A DNA stretch of 64,000 bases from Penaeicola halotolerans (lineage in GTDB: Bacteria; Bacteroidota; Bacteroidia; Cytophagales; Cyclobacteriaceae), in NCBI RefSeq assembly GCF_016464625.1, contig NZ_JAEAGO010000002.1, positions 434,001-498,000 of the forward strand, given 5' to 3'. The translations under genes and the position numbers were made by a program. The notes below the pieces were generated by a model that saw nothing but the letters and a program-made list of their open reading frames with translations, was not told the DNA's origin and ran no database searches. Each line of letters starts with the position of its first letter. Position 1 is the stretch's first letter. This document shows positions 8,439 through 16,514 of this stretch, one piece after another.

Positions 8439-11421
8439 TTTTAAAACAAGAGCGAGAGCATTGGATTTACTTGGGAGACAGCAAATAGCTGGAATTCCAA
8501 CTGCTATAAATGAGTTGATAAAAAATGCTCATGATGCTTATGCTGATAAATTTGATATCGATTTTCTAAGAAAAGATAATATTCTCGTTTTAAGGGATGA
8601 TGGACTAGGAATGACCAGGGATGAGTTTGAAACTCGTTGGCTAACAATAGGAACAGAAAGTAAGTTTATTAATTCAAAAACCTCGCTCCCACCTAAGGAT
8701 AGTTCCAAACCATCTCGACCGATTATGGGAGAAAAAGGTATAGGAAGACTTGCCATTGCCTCAATTGGAAAACAGGCCCTTATTATAACAAAAGCTAAAC
8801 AAAGACCAGAAAACCATAAAATAGTAGCAATACTTATCAATTGGGAGATCTTTGAACTTGCTGGTATAAATTTGGAGGATATCGCTATTCCCATAAAGGA
8901 GTTCAATGAATTACCGGATGAAAATGATATTGAATTAATAAAGCAAGAACTACAAGAGTCACTAGAAAATCTTTTGGATAAAAAAGTGATTTCAGGAAGT
9001 GATTTTTCTAGAATATCCTCTACAATAAACTCTTTAAAAGTCAATCCCAAGCTTCTAAATGAGCAATTAATTGGTGATTTTGATATTCAGAAAACCGATA
9101 AAGGAGGGACCTTTTTTTATATTTCTCCAGTAAGTGAAACCCTAATATTTGACATTGAGGGAGATAAAGACTCAAAAGAAGCTAGTAAAATCGAAAAAAT
9201 GTTAATCGGGTTTCATAATACAATGACGCCCAATCATCCTAAACCTATAATTGACATTAATTTTAGGGACTGTAAAGGTGAAGATGGTTCCTACATCAAT
9301 TTAATAGATAAAGAGCAATTTTTCACACCTGAAGAATTCGAGTTAGCAGACCATCATTTTAAAGGGAAATTTGATGAATATGGTCAATTTAGAGGAGATG
9401 TTCAAATATATCGAGAGAAAAAATACGACCATATTGTTAACTGGATGGGGAATAATTTCAAATCGACCGATTGTGGTAGTTTTGAAATAAATCTTGCATA
9501 TGTTCAGGGACAGTTAAAAGATTCTGTAGTGGATTTGGAAAACTGGCATAGATTAACTGCTAAATCGGATAAATTTGGAGGATTATATATCTACAAAGAT
9601 AATATTCGTGTTCTGCCTTATGGGGATTCGGATTATGACTTCTTGGATATAGAAAAAAATCGTTCTAAAAGAGCCTCAACATATTTTTTCTCCTACAGGA
9701 GAATGTTTGGAACGATTGATATCACCCATACTGGTAATTCTAAATTGATAGAAAAAGCAGGAAGAGAGGGATTCATAGAAAATAGAGCCTATAGACAATT
9801 ACAAGCCATATTAAAAAATTTCTTCATTCAATTGGCAGCTGATTTTTTTGATGAAAAAGGAAAGACTCCTCAATCCGAATTTTATAATGAAAAAAAGAAT
9901 GAAAGAAACAGTTTGTACAAAGCCCTTGAGAGACGAGATAAATTAGCAAAAACTAAAAAAGATAAGTTCTTAAAAGATTTGGAAACTTTCTTTATTCGAC
10001 TCAATGAAAATAAGTTTGACAATGATGTACATGGTATTATTAAAGACGCACAGGATAAATTCAATTCTATCTTATATCTGAAAGATTTGGATGAAGCCAG
10101 TCAAAAAATAATTGACTCGGAATTTGAGACTAGACAAAAAATTTCAGATTACAAACGGAATATTAGTGTCCCAAATCCTAAAGGATTTACCATTTCAAAA
10201 AGCGTAAGAACAGATTTTGACACTTATCTTTCTGAATATAGAATATTAGATGAAACATTGTTTAAAAATGCTATTCAACAAATAGATAGTCTTGTATCAG
10301 ATTACAGTGAGAAGTTAAATGTAGAGATAAGTAAACGAAAACGCCTGGAACAAGCGGTTGAGTTCATTTCATCAGAGGCATTGAAAAGTAATGCTAAGAA
10401 AAGAGCCGAAACAAATGAAGTAGTTACCGATGTATCAAAAAAAATAAAAGAAGTTACTGGCCAGCTGATGCTTGATTTGGATTTTCAGATCCGGTCGGTT
10501 AAAGATAAGTTTAAGAAACTGAGTATGAATGATGCTGATGATTTCGATTTGGTGGAAGAAAGAAAAAAAATGGAAACCGAAATAGAAATGATTAGTGACA
10601 GGAACACTCACGTAATGGATAGAATCATACGACAATTTGAAAGTTTCTACATTGATAAAGATGAAGATGGTAATATCATTACCAACGACCAAATTTCAGA
10701 TGCTTTGGCGGAGGAACTAGACGAATTGAGAGAAAGAGTACAAGCAGATGTTGAGTTAAGTCAGTTGGGCTTGGCTGTAGGAATACTGCACCACGAATTC
10801 AGTAGTACGGTAAAATCAATAAGAAGCAGTATCCGAGATTTAAAAGCTTGGTCTGATGTTAATGATAACCTTGAAGGAGTCTATAACAACATCAAAGTAA
10901 ATTTTGAACATTTAGATGGTTATTTGAATCTGTTTACTCCATTGAACAGGAGATTAAATAGAAAGAGAGAAGATATCGGACTATTGGAAATAAAAACGTT
11001 TCTTATTGACCTGTTCAAATCCCGGATGGAACGTCATAAAATTCAATTTAAACATACAAAAGGTTTTGCTTCCCATAAAATTTTCGGGTTTAGATCAACA
11101 TTTTACCCTGCCTTTGTAAACTTAATAGACAACGCTATTTACTGGCTGAATCAAAGCAACCCTGAGGAAAAAGTGATTCGACTACACGCAGATGATTCTG
11201 GAGTTTTTATTTCAAATAACGGGGCTGAAATTTCGGCACAAGATAAAAGCAGAATTTTCATGATGGGATTCTCGCGAAAAGCAAACGGAAGAGGTATGGG
11301 GTTAAGTATCAGTCGAGAAGTTCTAAATGCGGAAAATTATAGCCTATCTGTTGTCACTCCTAAAGAGGGGAGTACAGTTACTTTTAAAATCGAACGTATC
11401 AAAAGAGAAGACAATGAGTGA
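8431..11421 (+). CDS. Large protein with MORC/Hsp90-like ATPase and C-terminal kinase-like GHKL module
   Basis: 996 residues. The N-terminus is a complete Bergerat-fold ATPase: N-box AINELIKNAHDAY (Glu28, Asn32, Asp35), G1 box DDGLG at 56-60, and G2 box GEKGIGR at 100-106, the pattern of MORC/MutL/Hsp90-type ATPases. A long charged helical region (about 480-780) is probably coiled coil. Then comes a DHp-like helix, LGLAVGILHHEFSS (His787, His788), and a second GHKL domain with N-box NLIDNAIYW (897-905) and G2 box GRGMGLSI (953-960). The second G1 box reads NNGAE at 929-933, lacking the usual Asp of DxGxG. MORC-like ATPases in restriction-modification operons are known (Iyer, Abhiman and Aravind, 2008). 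Here the protein sits between a methyltransferase and a receiver-like protein, both overlapping by 8 bases. I infer DNA-state sensing or clamping coupled to signalling; kinase activity is unproven. Confidence 0.85.
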   Translation: MANFKTRARALDLLGRQQIAGIPTAINELIKNAHDAYADKFDIDFLRKDNILVLRDDGLGMTRDEFETRWLTIGTESKFINSKTSLPPKDSSKPSRPIMGEKGIGRLAIASIGKQALIITKAKQRPENHKIVAILINWEIFELAGINLEDIAIPIKEFNELPDENDIELIKQELQESLENLLDKKVISGSDFSRISSTINSLKVNPKLLNEQLIGDFDIQKTDKGGTFFYISPVSETLIFDIEGDKDSKEASKIEKMLIGFHNTMTPNHPKPIIDINFRDCKGEDGSYINLIDKEQFFTPEEFELADHHFKGKFDEYGQFRGDVQIYREKKYDHIVNWMGNNFKSTDCGSFEINLAYVQGQLKDSVVDLENWHRLTAKSDKFGGLYIYKDNIRVLPYGDSDYDFLDIEKNRSKRASTYFFSYRRMFGTIDITHTGNSKLIEKAGREGFIENRAYRQLQAILKNFFIQLAADFFDEKGKTPQSEFYNEKKNERNSLYKALERRDKLAKTKKDKFLKDLETFFIRLNENKFDNDVHGIIKDAQDKFNSILYLKDLDEASQKIIDSEFETRQKISDYKRNISVPNPKGFTISKSVRTDFDTYLSEYRILDETLFKNAIQQIDSLVSDYSEKLNVEISKRKRLEQAVEFISSEALKSNAKKRAETNEVVTDVSKKIKEVTGQLMLDLDFQIRSVKDKFKKLSMNDADDFDLVEERKKMETEIEMISDRNTHVMDRIIRQFESFYIDKDEDGNIITNDQISDALAEELDELRERVQADVELSQLGLAVGILHHEFSSTVKSIRSSIRDLKAWSDVNDNLEGVYNNIKVNFEHLDGYLNLFTPLNRRLNRKREDIGLLEIKTFLIDLFKSRMERHKIQFKHTKGFASHKIFGFRSTFYPAFVNLIDNAIYWLNQSNPEEKVIRLHADDSGVFISNNGAEISAQDKSRIFMMGFSRKANGRGMGLSISREVLNAENYSLSVVTPKEGSTVTFKIERIKREDNE

Positions 11422-13012
11422 TTCATTTTTTGAAAAATCCAAAGGAATTGCAAACGACTTTATCCAAAGTATAGTATTTCTTGATGACAAAGCATATAAG
11501 ACCGATGCAATAAGTACCAGTCACGATTTTGATGCTTTAAAAATCACCCAAGTATTTGCTAAAGAAAATAAAATATGTGCCGTATATAATCCTGAATCAG
11601 AATCTGATATAGATAATTTCAAATCTATTGCTAATAAAGCAGATGTTGTAATTCTGGATTGGCAAATTGTTTTCCCACAAATCGTTGAGAAAGGTTCGGA
11701 AGAAGAAGATGCACCAGACGAACCAAGGGGTATTTATACTAAGGATATCATAAAGTCAATTTTATTTGAAGATGATCAGCCAAGAAATGCTTTGAAAATC
11801 ATCATGATTTATACGGGGGATTTTACAATATTGGAGTCCATAACCGAAGAAATACACAATGAGGTTTTTGATTCTTCAGATAATTATATTTTAGATAAAG
11901 ACGAATTTTCTATTCAATCTTCTGAAGTAAAAATTTTGATAAGAGCTAAAAAAGCTGAAATCAGCAATGGTTCTAATAAAGAGAAATATGAAAGTAAAAT
12001 GGTTTCATACGATGAAATGCCATCATTCATATTAGACGAATTTACTAAAATGACTTCTGGACTGCTATCTAACTTTGCGTTAATGTCTTTAACTACCTTG
12101 CGTAAAAATTCGAGCAAAATATTAGGACTTTTCTCAAAAGAAATGGACAGCGCTTATTTAGGTCATAAAGTTACGATTCCAAAGCAAGAAGATGCAGAAG
12201 ACCTATTAATAGAATTGTTTGGAGATAGTGTAAAAGACTTATTGTTTTATTTCAATATCAACAGCATTTTACGAACAAAACTTATAGATTCTTGGGTTGA
12301 GGAGATAATAAAAGAAGAAGACTATTATTTAGGTCAAAAAACATTTAAACGGACAATTAAAGCAGCAAAAGATTTATTAAAATCATCAGAAGAATCCATC
12401 GAACAACGGTTTGCTATTTTGGATTCATCTCTTTCAAAGAGAGACAAAAGTGAACTTATAGATAATAGCACTGCCCTTTTTATGAATAATGAAACTCGTA
12501 CAGAGTCAGAAAATATAAATAAGATGTTCTCAAAACTAACCCACCATAAGAGTCTTTTTATCCCTAAAAATACTAAACCTAAACTCTCATTAGGAACTTT
12601 GGTCAAAAGCAACAAGAGTGATTTTTATTATATATGTATTCAGCAAAAGTGTGATTGTGTTAGAATAGCGAAAGGTGAGGAACGAAAATTCTTATTTATA
12701 CCAATGAAAGTTTCAAGTGATAAATTTGATGTTTTAACTCCTGACGGAAAAAAGCTTAAAAAGGAGAAAAGCTCTTTTTCTATAAGGACTATCAAATTTA
12801 TTTGTCCTGATGACAACGGAGTTATTACTGCAATAGATGAGGGTAGTAAATTTGTGTTTAAACAAAAATACAGTAATCCAGATGATGAGCAATTTGAATG
12901 GGTTCTAGATTTAAAGGATTTACATTCTCAAAGAATTATTATAGATTATACAACTCAATTATCAAGAGTTGGTCTTAATGAGTCAGAATGGCATAGAAGA
13001 TTAATGAAATAA
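11414..13012 (+). CDS. Receiver-like (response-regulator-like) protein of the methyltransferase operon
   Basis: 532 residues from the ATG at 11414, which overlaps the preceding stop by 8 bases. A longer frame from 11327 exists but lies inside the upstream GHKL gene in another frame, so I rejected it. The first ~190 residues resemble a receiver: acidic pair Asp24-Asp25 after the first strand (SIVFLDD), candidate phosphoacceptor Asp82 at the end of VVILDW, and a later IIMIYTGD strand with a Thr. A long insertion follows Asp82. The rest is helical, then a beta-rich end containing ICIQQKCDCVRI. I recall this combination from uncharacterised 'response receiver domain' proteins found beside HATPase genes. 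No nuclease, HTH or membrane segment is recognisable. Likely the phosphate acceptor or regulatory partner of the preceding ATPase (inference). Confidence 0.75.
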   Translation: MSDSFFEKSKGIANDFIQSIVFLDDKAYKTDAISTSHDFDALKITQVFAKENKICAVYNPESESDIDNFKSIANKADVVILDWQIVFPQIVEKGSEEEDAPDEPRGIYTKDIIKSILFEDDQPRNALKIIMIYTGDFTILESITEEIHNEVFDSSDNYILDKDEFSIQSSEVKILIRAKKAEISNGSNKEKYESKMVSYDEMPSFILDEFTKMTSGLLSNFALMSLTTLRKNSSKILGLFSKEMDSAYLGHKVTIPKQEDAEDLLIELFGDSVKDLLFYFNINSILRTKLIDSWVEEIIKEEDYYLGQKTFKRTIKAAKDLLKSSEESIEQRFAILDSSLSKRDKSELIDNSTALFMNNETRTESENINKMFSKLTHHKSLFIPKNTKPKLSLGTLVKSNKSDFYYICIQQKCDCVRIAKGEERKFLFIPMKVSSDKFDVLTPDGKKLKKEKSSFSIRTIKFICPDDNGVITAIDEGSKFVFKQKYSNPDDEQFEWVLDLKDLHSQRIIIDYTTQLSRVGLNESEWHRRLMK

Positions 13013-13103
13013 TTTTTAGAGCTTCTTGTATCTCTTTACTAGGAACTTTCCAAGTGTGTTATTTCGTTGTATATACATGCAATTTGAAAAACACACAACA
13101 GAT

Positions 13104-14213
13104 ATGAGTAATACGAAACAACCGCTTTTACAGCCCTTGGATATGAAAGGGCTTTCACTTTCTAACAGACTGGTCATGGCTCCTATGACTAGAAGTCGTG
13201 CAGACAATGCAGACAATGCGCCTACTGAGCTTCAGGCTACTTACTACAAGCAGCGTGCAAGTGCAGGCTTGATCATCACAGAAGGTTCGCAGATTTCCCC
13301 AAGAGCTGTAGGATATATCAATACGCCTGGTATTTTTTCATCTGCACAAGTGGAAGGATGGAAACTAAGTACAAAAGCTGTACACGAAGCTGGTGGTAAG
13401 ATCTTTATCCAACTTTGGCACGTAGGTAGGATTTCACATTCGGATTTTCACGATGGCAAACTGCCACTAGCGCCCTCTGCGATCAATCCACAAGCGAAGT
13501 CATATACTCCTAAAGGCTTCAAAGATACTGAGACGCCTCAAGAGATGACGATCGAGGAGATCAAGCAAACGATCCAAGACTTTAAAAATGGCTCAAAGAA
13601 CGCTATGGAAGCAGGTTTTGATGGTGTAGAGATTCACGCATCCAATGGGTATCTACTCCACCAGTTTTTTAGTCGCACCTCAAATGTGAGAACAGATGAG
13701 TATGGCGGTTCTATCGAGAACAGAGCAAGGATTCTCTTTGAGATCATCGATGAGATCAAGCAAGTAATGCCTGAAAACAGAATCGGTGTTCGTCTCAACC
13801 CTTCACTACATGGTGTCTTTGGTATGACGATGGATGAGGAGTCTATCCCTACTTTTGACTATATCGTAGAGCGACTAAACCAGTATGATTTGGCATATCT
13901 GCATTTGTCAGAGCCATTCTCTGATGTGAGTGGATTATCCTTTGCGGAGCCAAACATTGCTAAGCGTTATCGCCCGATGTATAAGGGTACGCTGATCATC
14001 AATGCAGGCTTTGACCAAGAGAAAGGAAACCAAGTAATCTTAGAAGGTTTGGCTGATGCCGTGGCTTATGGTAAGCCGTTTATCTCTAACCCAGACTTGG
14101 CAGAGCGATTTGAGCAAAATGCTGAATTGGCTGAGTGGGATGAGGCTACTTTTTACACGCCAGGGCCAAAAGGTTACACAGATTACCCAGCTTTGTCTGA
14201 AGTGAAGGCTTAA
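13104..14213 (+). CDS. Old yellow enzyme family ene-reductase
   Basis: 369-residue FMN-dependent NAD(P)H:flavin oxidoreductase of the NemA/OYE class, reducing activated C=C bonds or nitro groups in the cytoplasm. Visible landmarks: N-terminal NRLVMAPMTRSRA, IQLWHVGRISH, the substrate-binding EIHASNGYLLHQF (the His-x2-Asn pair of the family), RTDEYGGSIENRAR, and the C-terminal GKPFISNPDLAERF phosphate-binding loop. Start taken as ATG 13104 because the family begins with a short lead before LLQPLDMKGL; the in-frame Met at 13077 and 13026 would add an unusual N-terminal tail. It resumes normal core composition after the A+T-rich operon, so its start marks the right border of that insert. A terminator follows. 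Confidence 0.93.
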   Translation: MSNTKQPLLQPLDMKGLSLSNRLVMAPMTRSRADNADNAPTELQATYYKQRASAGLIITEGSQISPRAVGYINTPGIFSSAQVEGWKLSTKAVHEAGGKIFIQLWHVGRISHSDFHDGKLPLAPSAINPQAKSYTPKGFKDTETPQEMTIEEIKQTIQDFKNGSKNAMEAGFDGVEIHASNGYLLHQFFSRTSNVRTDEYGGSIENRARILFEIIDEIKQVMPENRIGVRLNPSLHGVFGMTMDEESIPTFDYIVERLNQYDLAYLHLSEPFSDVSGLSFAEPNIAKRYRPMYKGTLIINAGFDQEKGNQVILEGLADAVAYGKPFISNPDLAERFEQNAELAEWDEATFYTPGPKGYTDYPALSEVKA

Positions 14214-14238
14214 GGAAAGCATGCATGATAGTATAAGA

Positions 14239-14263
14239 AGGCATCCAATTGGGTGCCTTTTTT
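14239..14263 (+). terminator. Intrinsic terminator after the ene-reductase
   Basis: AGGCATCC (14239-14246), loop AATT, GGGTGCCT (14251-14258), then a T run. Confidence 0.85.
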
Positions 14264-14362
14264 GTGTTTTAAGACTTCCCTAGATACGGCATTAATTTCT
14301 AAAAAGGCCCTCTCCATCAAATGTCGTGGGAATGTCGGGTAAAATCCTCCCGAAATTCAGGT

Positions 14363-14370
14363 TATCTTTG
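14363..14370 (+). promoter_or_regulatory. -7 box of the XRE regulator gene
   Basis: TATCTTTG fits the Bacteroidota consensus TAnnTTTG. A start site about 7 bases downstream excludes the upstream in-frame ATGs at 14326 and 14332 as translation starts. Confidence 0.6.
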
Positions 14371-14415
14371 GAGAAATCAATCCAGATTGCCATGGTCAAA
14401 CAAACAACTATCACG

Positions 14416-15231
14416 ATGAAACAACCAGCACTCGGCCAGAAAATCCAAGAATGGAGAAAGGCCAAAGGATTGACACAAGAAGAGCTTGTGGAAAGATGTA
14501 ATATCAATGTGCGTACGATTCAGCGCATCGAAGCAGGGGAAGTGACGCCTCGCTCCTATACGATCCGAGCGATCATGGAGGTACTGGATATCAAGCCAGA
14601 GGATCTGCCAGAGATCACTGACACGATGGAGACCAAGGAGGTAGCGGCACTCACTAAGTGGCTTAGGTTCTCCTTTGTTGCGGGGATTATTTACCTCGTC
14701 TTTGCGATCATAGAGTCTATTTTTGATGCAAGTCTATTTATTGGAGAAGATGACTTCTCTGTGGCGGAGGGCTACTTCTACAATTTTGTCAAGATGGGTG
14801 TTCTAGTACTTTTTATGATGTTCATGATGAGCTTTTATAAGCTTGGGCAGCTCTATGATAATCTCCTGATGAAAGTCTCCACGGTGTTTTTGATCATCCT
14901 GACAGTCTTATTCATTACGGAAGATGTGGTAGTGTATTGGATGCAGGTTGACTTGTATTCGGGACTGCTTATGCGTTCGCTGATCGCAGGCTTGTTGTAT
15001 GTGCTATTTGCTTCGGCTTTTTTGCATCTCTCTCGTGGCAAAGGCAATCTCTACCTCGTCACAGGGGTGGTCGGTCTGCTGACAGGTGTATGCTTTATGA
15101 CTTATGTATTGGCTGTACCAGGACTGATATTACTCACTGCTTTTGAGCTGCTGTTGATCGTATTGCTACACAAGGAGTATCAAGCGAGAAGTGGGGAGCA
15201 GTCCTTTCCTGCAGTAGAGATGACTGCTTAA
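14416..15231 (+). CDS. XRE-family regulator with membrane domain
   Basis: 271 residues. The N-terminal ~65 form a Cro/cI-type helix-turn-helix (LGQKIQEWRKAKGLTQEELV, then NVRTIQRIEAGEVTPR), followed by about six hydrophobic helices to the end. HTH-plus-transmembrane proteins like this are common in Bacteroidota and may act as membrane-tethered regulators; the signal and targets are unknown. The start at 14416 is chosen because the HTH begins seven residues later and a TATCTTTG -7 box lies at 14363; the Met at 14392 is the only reasonable alternative. Single gene, followed by a terminator, then a 1-kb repeat-rich gene-free stretch. Confidence 0.85.
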   Translation: MKQPALGQKIQEWRKAKGLTQEELVERCNINVRTIQRIEAGEVTPRSYTIRAIMEVLDIKPEDLPEITDTMETKEVAALTKWLRFSFVAGIIYLVFAIIESIFDASLFIGEDDFSVAEGYFYNFVKMGVLVLFMMFMMSFYKLGQLYDNLLMKVSTVFLIILTVLFITEDVVVYWMQVDLYSGLLMRSLIAGLLYVLFASAFLHLSRGKGNLYLVTGVVGLLTGVCFMTYVLAVPGLILLTAFELLLIVLLHKEYQARSGEQSFPAVEMTA

Positions 15232-15251
15232 GAGGTAATGACTCCAGGTCT

Positions 15252-15296
15252 AGCTTCCTAATCGATGAGGGTGTTCATGGGTTGGGAAGCTTTTTT
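15252..15296 (+). terminator. Probable terminator after the XRE regulator
   Basis: AGCTTCC (15252-15258) pairs with GGAAGCT (15285-15291), then six T. The 26-base loop is long, so confidence is moderate. Confidence 0.65.
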
Positions 15297-15346
15297 GTGC
15301 TTGAGTGGTTCTGCTTATTAAAATCGTTGTAAATGATCATCTCGCC

Positions 15347-15370
15347 CGTCCTCGTTGCAAACGAAGGACG
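15347..15370. repeat. REP-like hairpin, copy 1
   Basis: Arms CGTCCTCGTT and AACGAAGGACG enclose GCA, with one bulged A. A related element occurs at 25484-25508, sharing GTTGCAAA, GA and GGACGAT in the same order. Such GTCCTC...GAGGAC hairpins are, as I recall, dispersed in many Bacteroidota genomes. Confidence 0.6.
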
Positions 15371-15509
15371 ATAGCTTAGCTAGTAAATCCAAGATGTCAA
15401 AGAACGGAGCTCGGCCGTGAATGTGAGCAAATTGGGGAAGGAGGTTTGAATTCACAAACGAACGTTCGTTTCGTGCGCATTATGCGTATTATTCGTTTTA
15501 TTCGCCAGA

Positions 15510-15575
15510 TATAGGGGGAAGTAAAGGAAGAGTCGGGGAAGAGTCGAGGATAAGTCGAGGAAGAGTCGAGGATAA
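15510..15575 (+). repeat. 11-bp tandem array, left of the defence island
   Basis: Six back-to-back 11-base units: TATAGGGGGAA (15510), GTAAAGGAAGA (15521), GTCGGGGAAGA (15532), GTCGAGGATAA (15543), GTCGAGGAAGA (15554) and GTCGAGGATAA (15565). The last five fit GTNRRGGAWRA. The same units, differing at one to three positions, occur on the opposite strand at 25200-25265. Confidence 0.85.
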
Positions 15576-15738
15576 CTCCTTTTGAAAATGGCTCAAAATA
15601 TAAAAATATTAATATCATTAATTATAAATATGCAATTTAAGAAAAGATAATTGTGACACAAATTGTCAAAAGATTTGGGTAAATTTAGAGGTGATTTTGA
15701 GAGGGATGAGTGGGTATTATGGAGTGATGATCGTCTCT

Positions 15739-16157
15739 CATCTGGATTGCTTCGGGTCAAGCCCTCGTTAAATTATTTAAATTTCATTGTCCTTTTTTAG
15801 AGACGCCATTAATGGCGTCTGTACATGACCAAAAAGACAAGCCAAAATAATGCTCCCTAAAGTGAGCCAAGCCTTCCTCCCCTCCAGGCTAGCGCACCCT
15901 CGGTATTTTGGCGACCCACCGCGAAGACGAGGTATTGTAGGTTAAATGGTCGTTTCATCCGGTGAATATTGCGACCAGCTAGTAGTGGTAGGTCTGTAGC
16001 ATTTCTGCTATGAGACCCTCCCAAAGGGAGGTAAACCTTCCTTTGTCAGGGTGACAAAACGGGTATGGTGCTTTCAAATGGGTATCTCTAGACCCCGAAG
16101 TGGGTCGCATAGATGATAGGGTGATGATCATCTGGGTTGCTTCGGGTCAAGCCCTCG
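15739..16157 (+). repeat. 29-base direct repeat pair
   Basis: Copies at 15739-15767 and 16129-16157 differ at one base; both contain TTGCTTCGGGTCAAGCCCTC and are preceded by GTGATGATC-like sequence. The spacing is 390 bases. They are probably dispersed genomic repeats; no gene lies between them. Confidence 0.75.
15802..15819. repeat. Perfect 18-bp palindrome of the GACGC...GCGTC type
   Basis: GACGCCATT followed directly by AATGGCGTC, flanked by AGA and TGTAC. It resembles the GTAGAGACGC...GCGTCTCTAC palindromes that I remember as dispersed repeats in cyanobacteria and Bacteroidota. A decayed relative is near 16190-16230. Confidence 0.65.
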
Positions 16158-16290
16158 CAAAGACGCTGCAAAAAGAAAATATCATATATTAAAAAAGACG
16201 CTATAAACGGAAACGTCCTGTAGGTCGTCTCTACGATGGTGCTACAATCGAAACAGCGCAGAAGGCATTTGCGAGATAATGTGAATTAAC

Positions 16291-16437
16291 TTACTCAATA
16301 GATTCTTTGTCCTCCTCCTCGGGGTCTTTTTTATGACTACACCACCTCACAAATATCAAATGCATGGCTTCTAGGAAGGGCAAAGTATTACAAAAATAGA
16401 AGTCCTCCTCTATGGATTTAAGTTTAAACCATTCCAT
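16291..16437 (-). CDS. Possible small protein (48 aa), function unknown
   Basis: On the minus strand an ATG at 16437 opens 48 codons ending in TAA at 16291. The protein starts MEWFKLKSIEEDFYFCN, has a hydrophobic middle (LEAMHLIFVRW) and ends in a highly charged tail (KKDPEEEDKESIE). An in-frame stop lies two codons before the ATG, so this is the full extent. The acidic tail and lack of rare-looking codons make it more protein-like than the surrounding repeats. It is divergent from the nuclease gene at 16515. It could instead be a remnant of a longer gene or a chance ORF. No family recognised. Confidence 0.4.
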   Translation of the reverse strand: MEWFKLKSIEEDFYFCNTLPFLEAMHLIFVRWCSHKKDPEEEDKESIE

Positions 16438-16514
16438 TTGTCAAAATTTCACTGAGAATGTATGTAGTTGGGATGGTTTACTTTATATTGTTAAGAGAAA
16501 AATGAATTCAACTA

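Larger units (their letters stand above)
15297..16290. other. Gene-free stretch packed with short dispersed repeats
   Basis: No convincing ORF in about 1 kb. It contains a REP-like hairpin (15347), a perfect 16-base palindrome AAACGAACGTTCGTTT (15456-15471), an 11-base tandem array (15510), a 29-base direct repeat pair (15739 and 16129), a perfect 18-base palindrome (15802), the inverted repeat CCTCCC-AAA-GGGAGG (16017-16031), and a degenerate GACGC...CGTC element near 16190-16230 ending in CGTCTCTAC. It looks like an accumulation zone of small mobile or recombinogenic elements at the edge of the defence island. Confidence 0.7.

Noticed and set aside
11327-11413. 29-codon upstream extension of the receiver-like gene
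   Set aside because: It lies inside the C-terminal GHKL domain of the preceding gene in another frame; the ATG at 11414 with an 8-base overlap is the natural start.
15739-16157. CRISPR array
   Set aside because: Only two copies of the 29-base repeat, spaced 390 bases apart, with no regular spacers and no cas genes.
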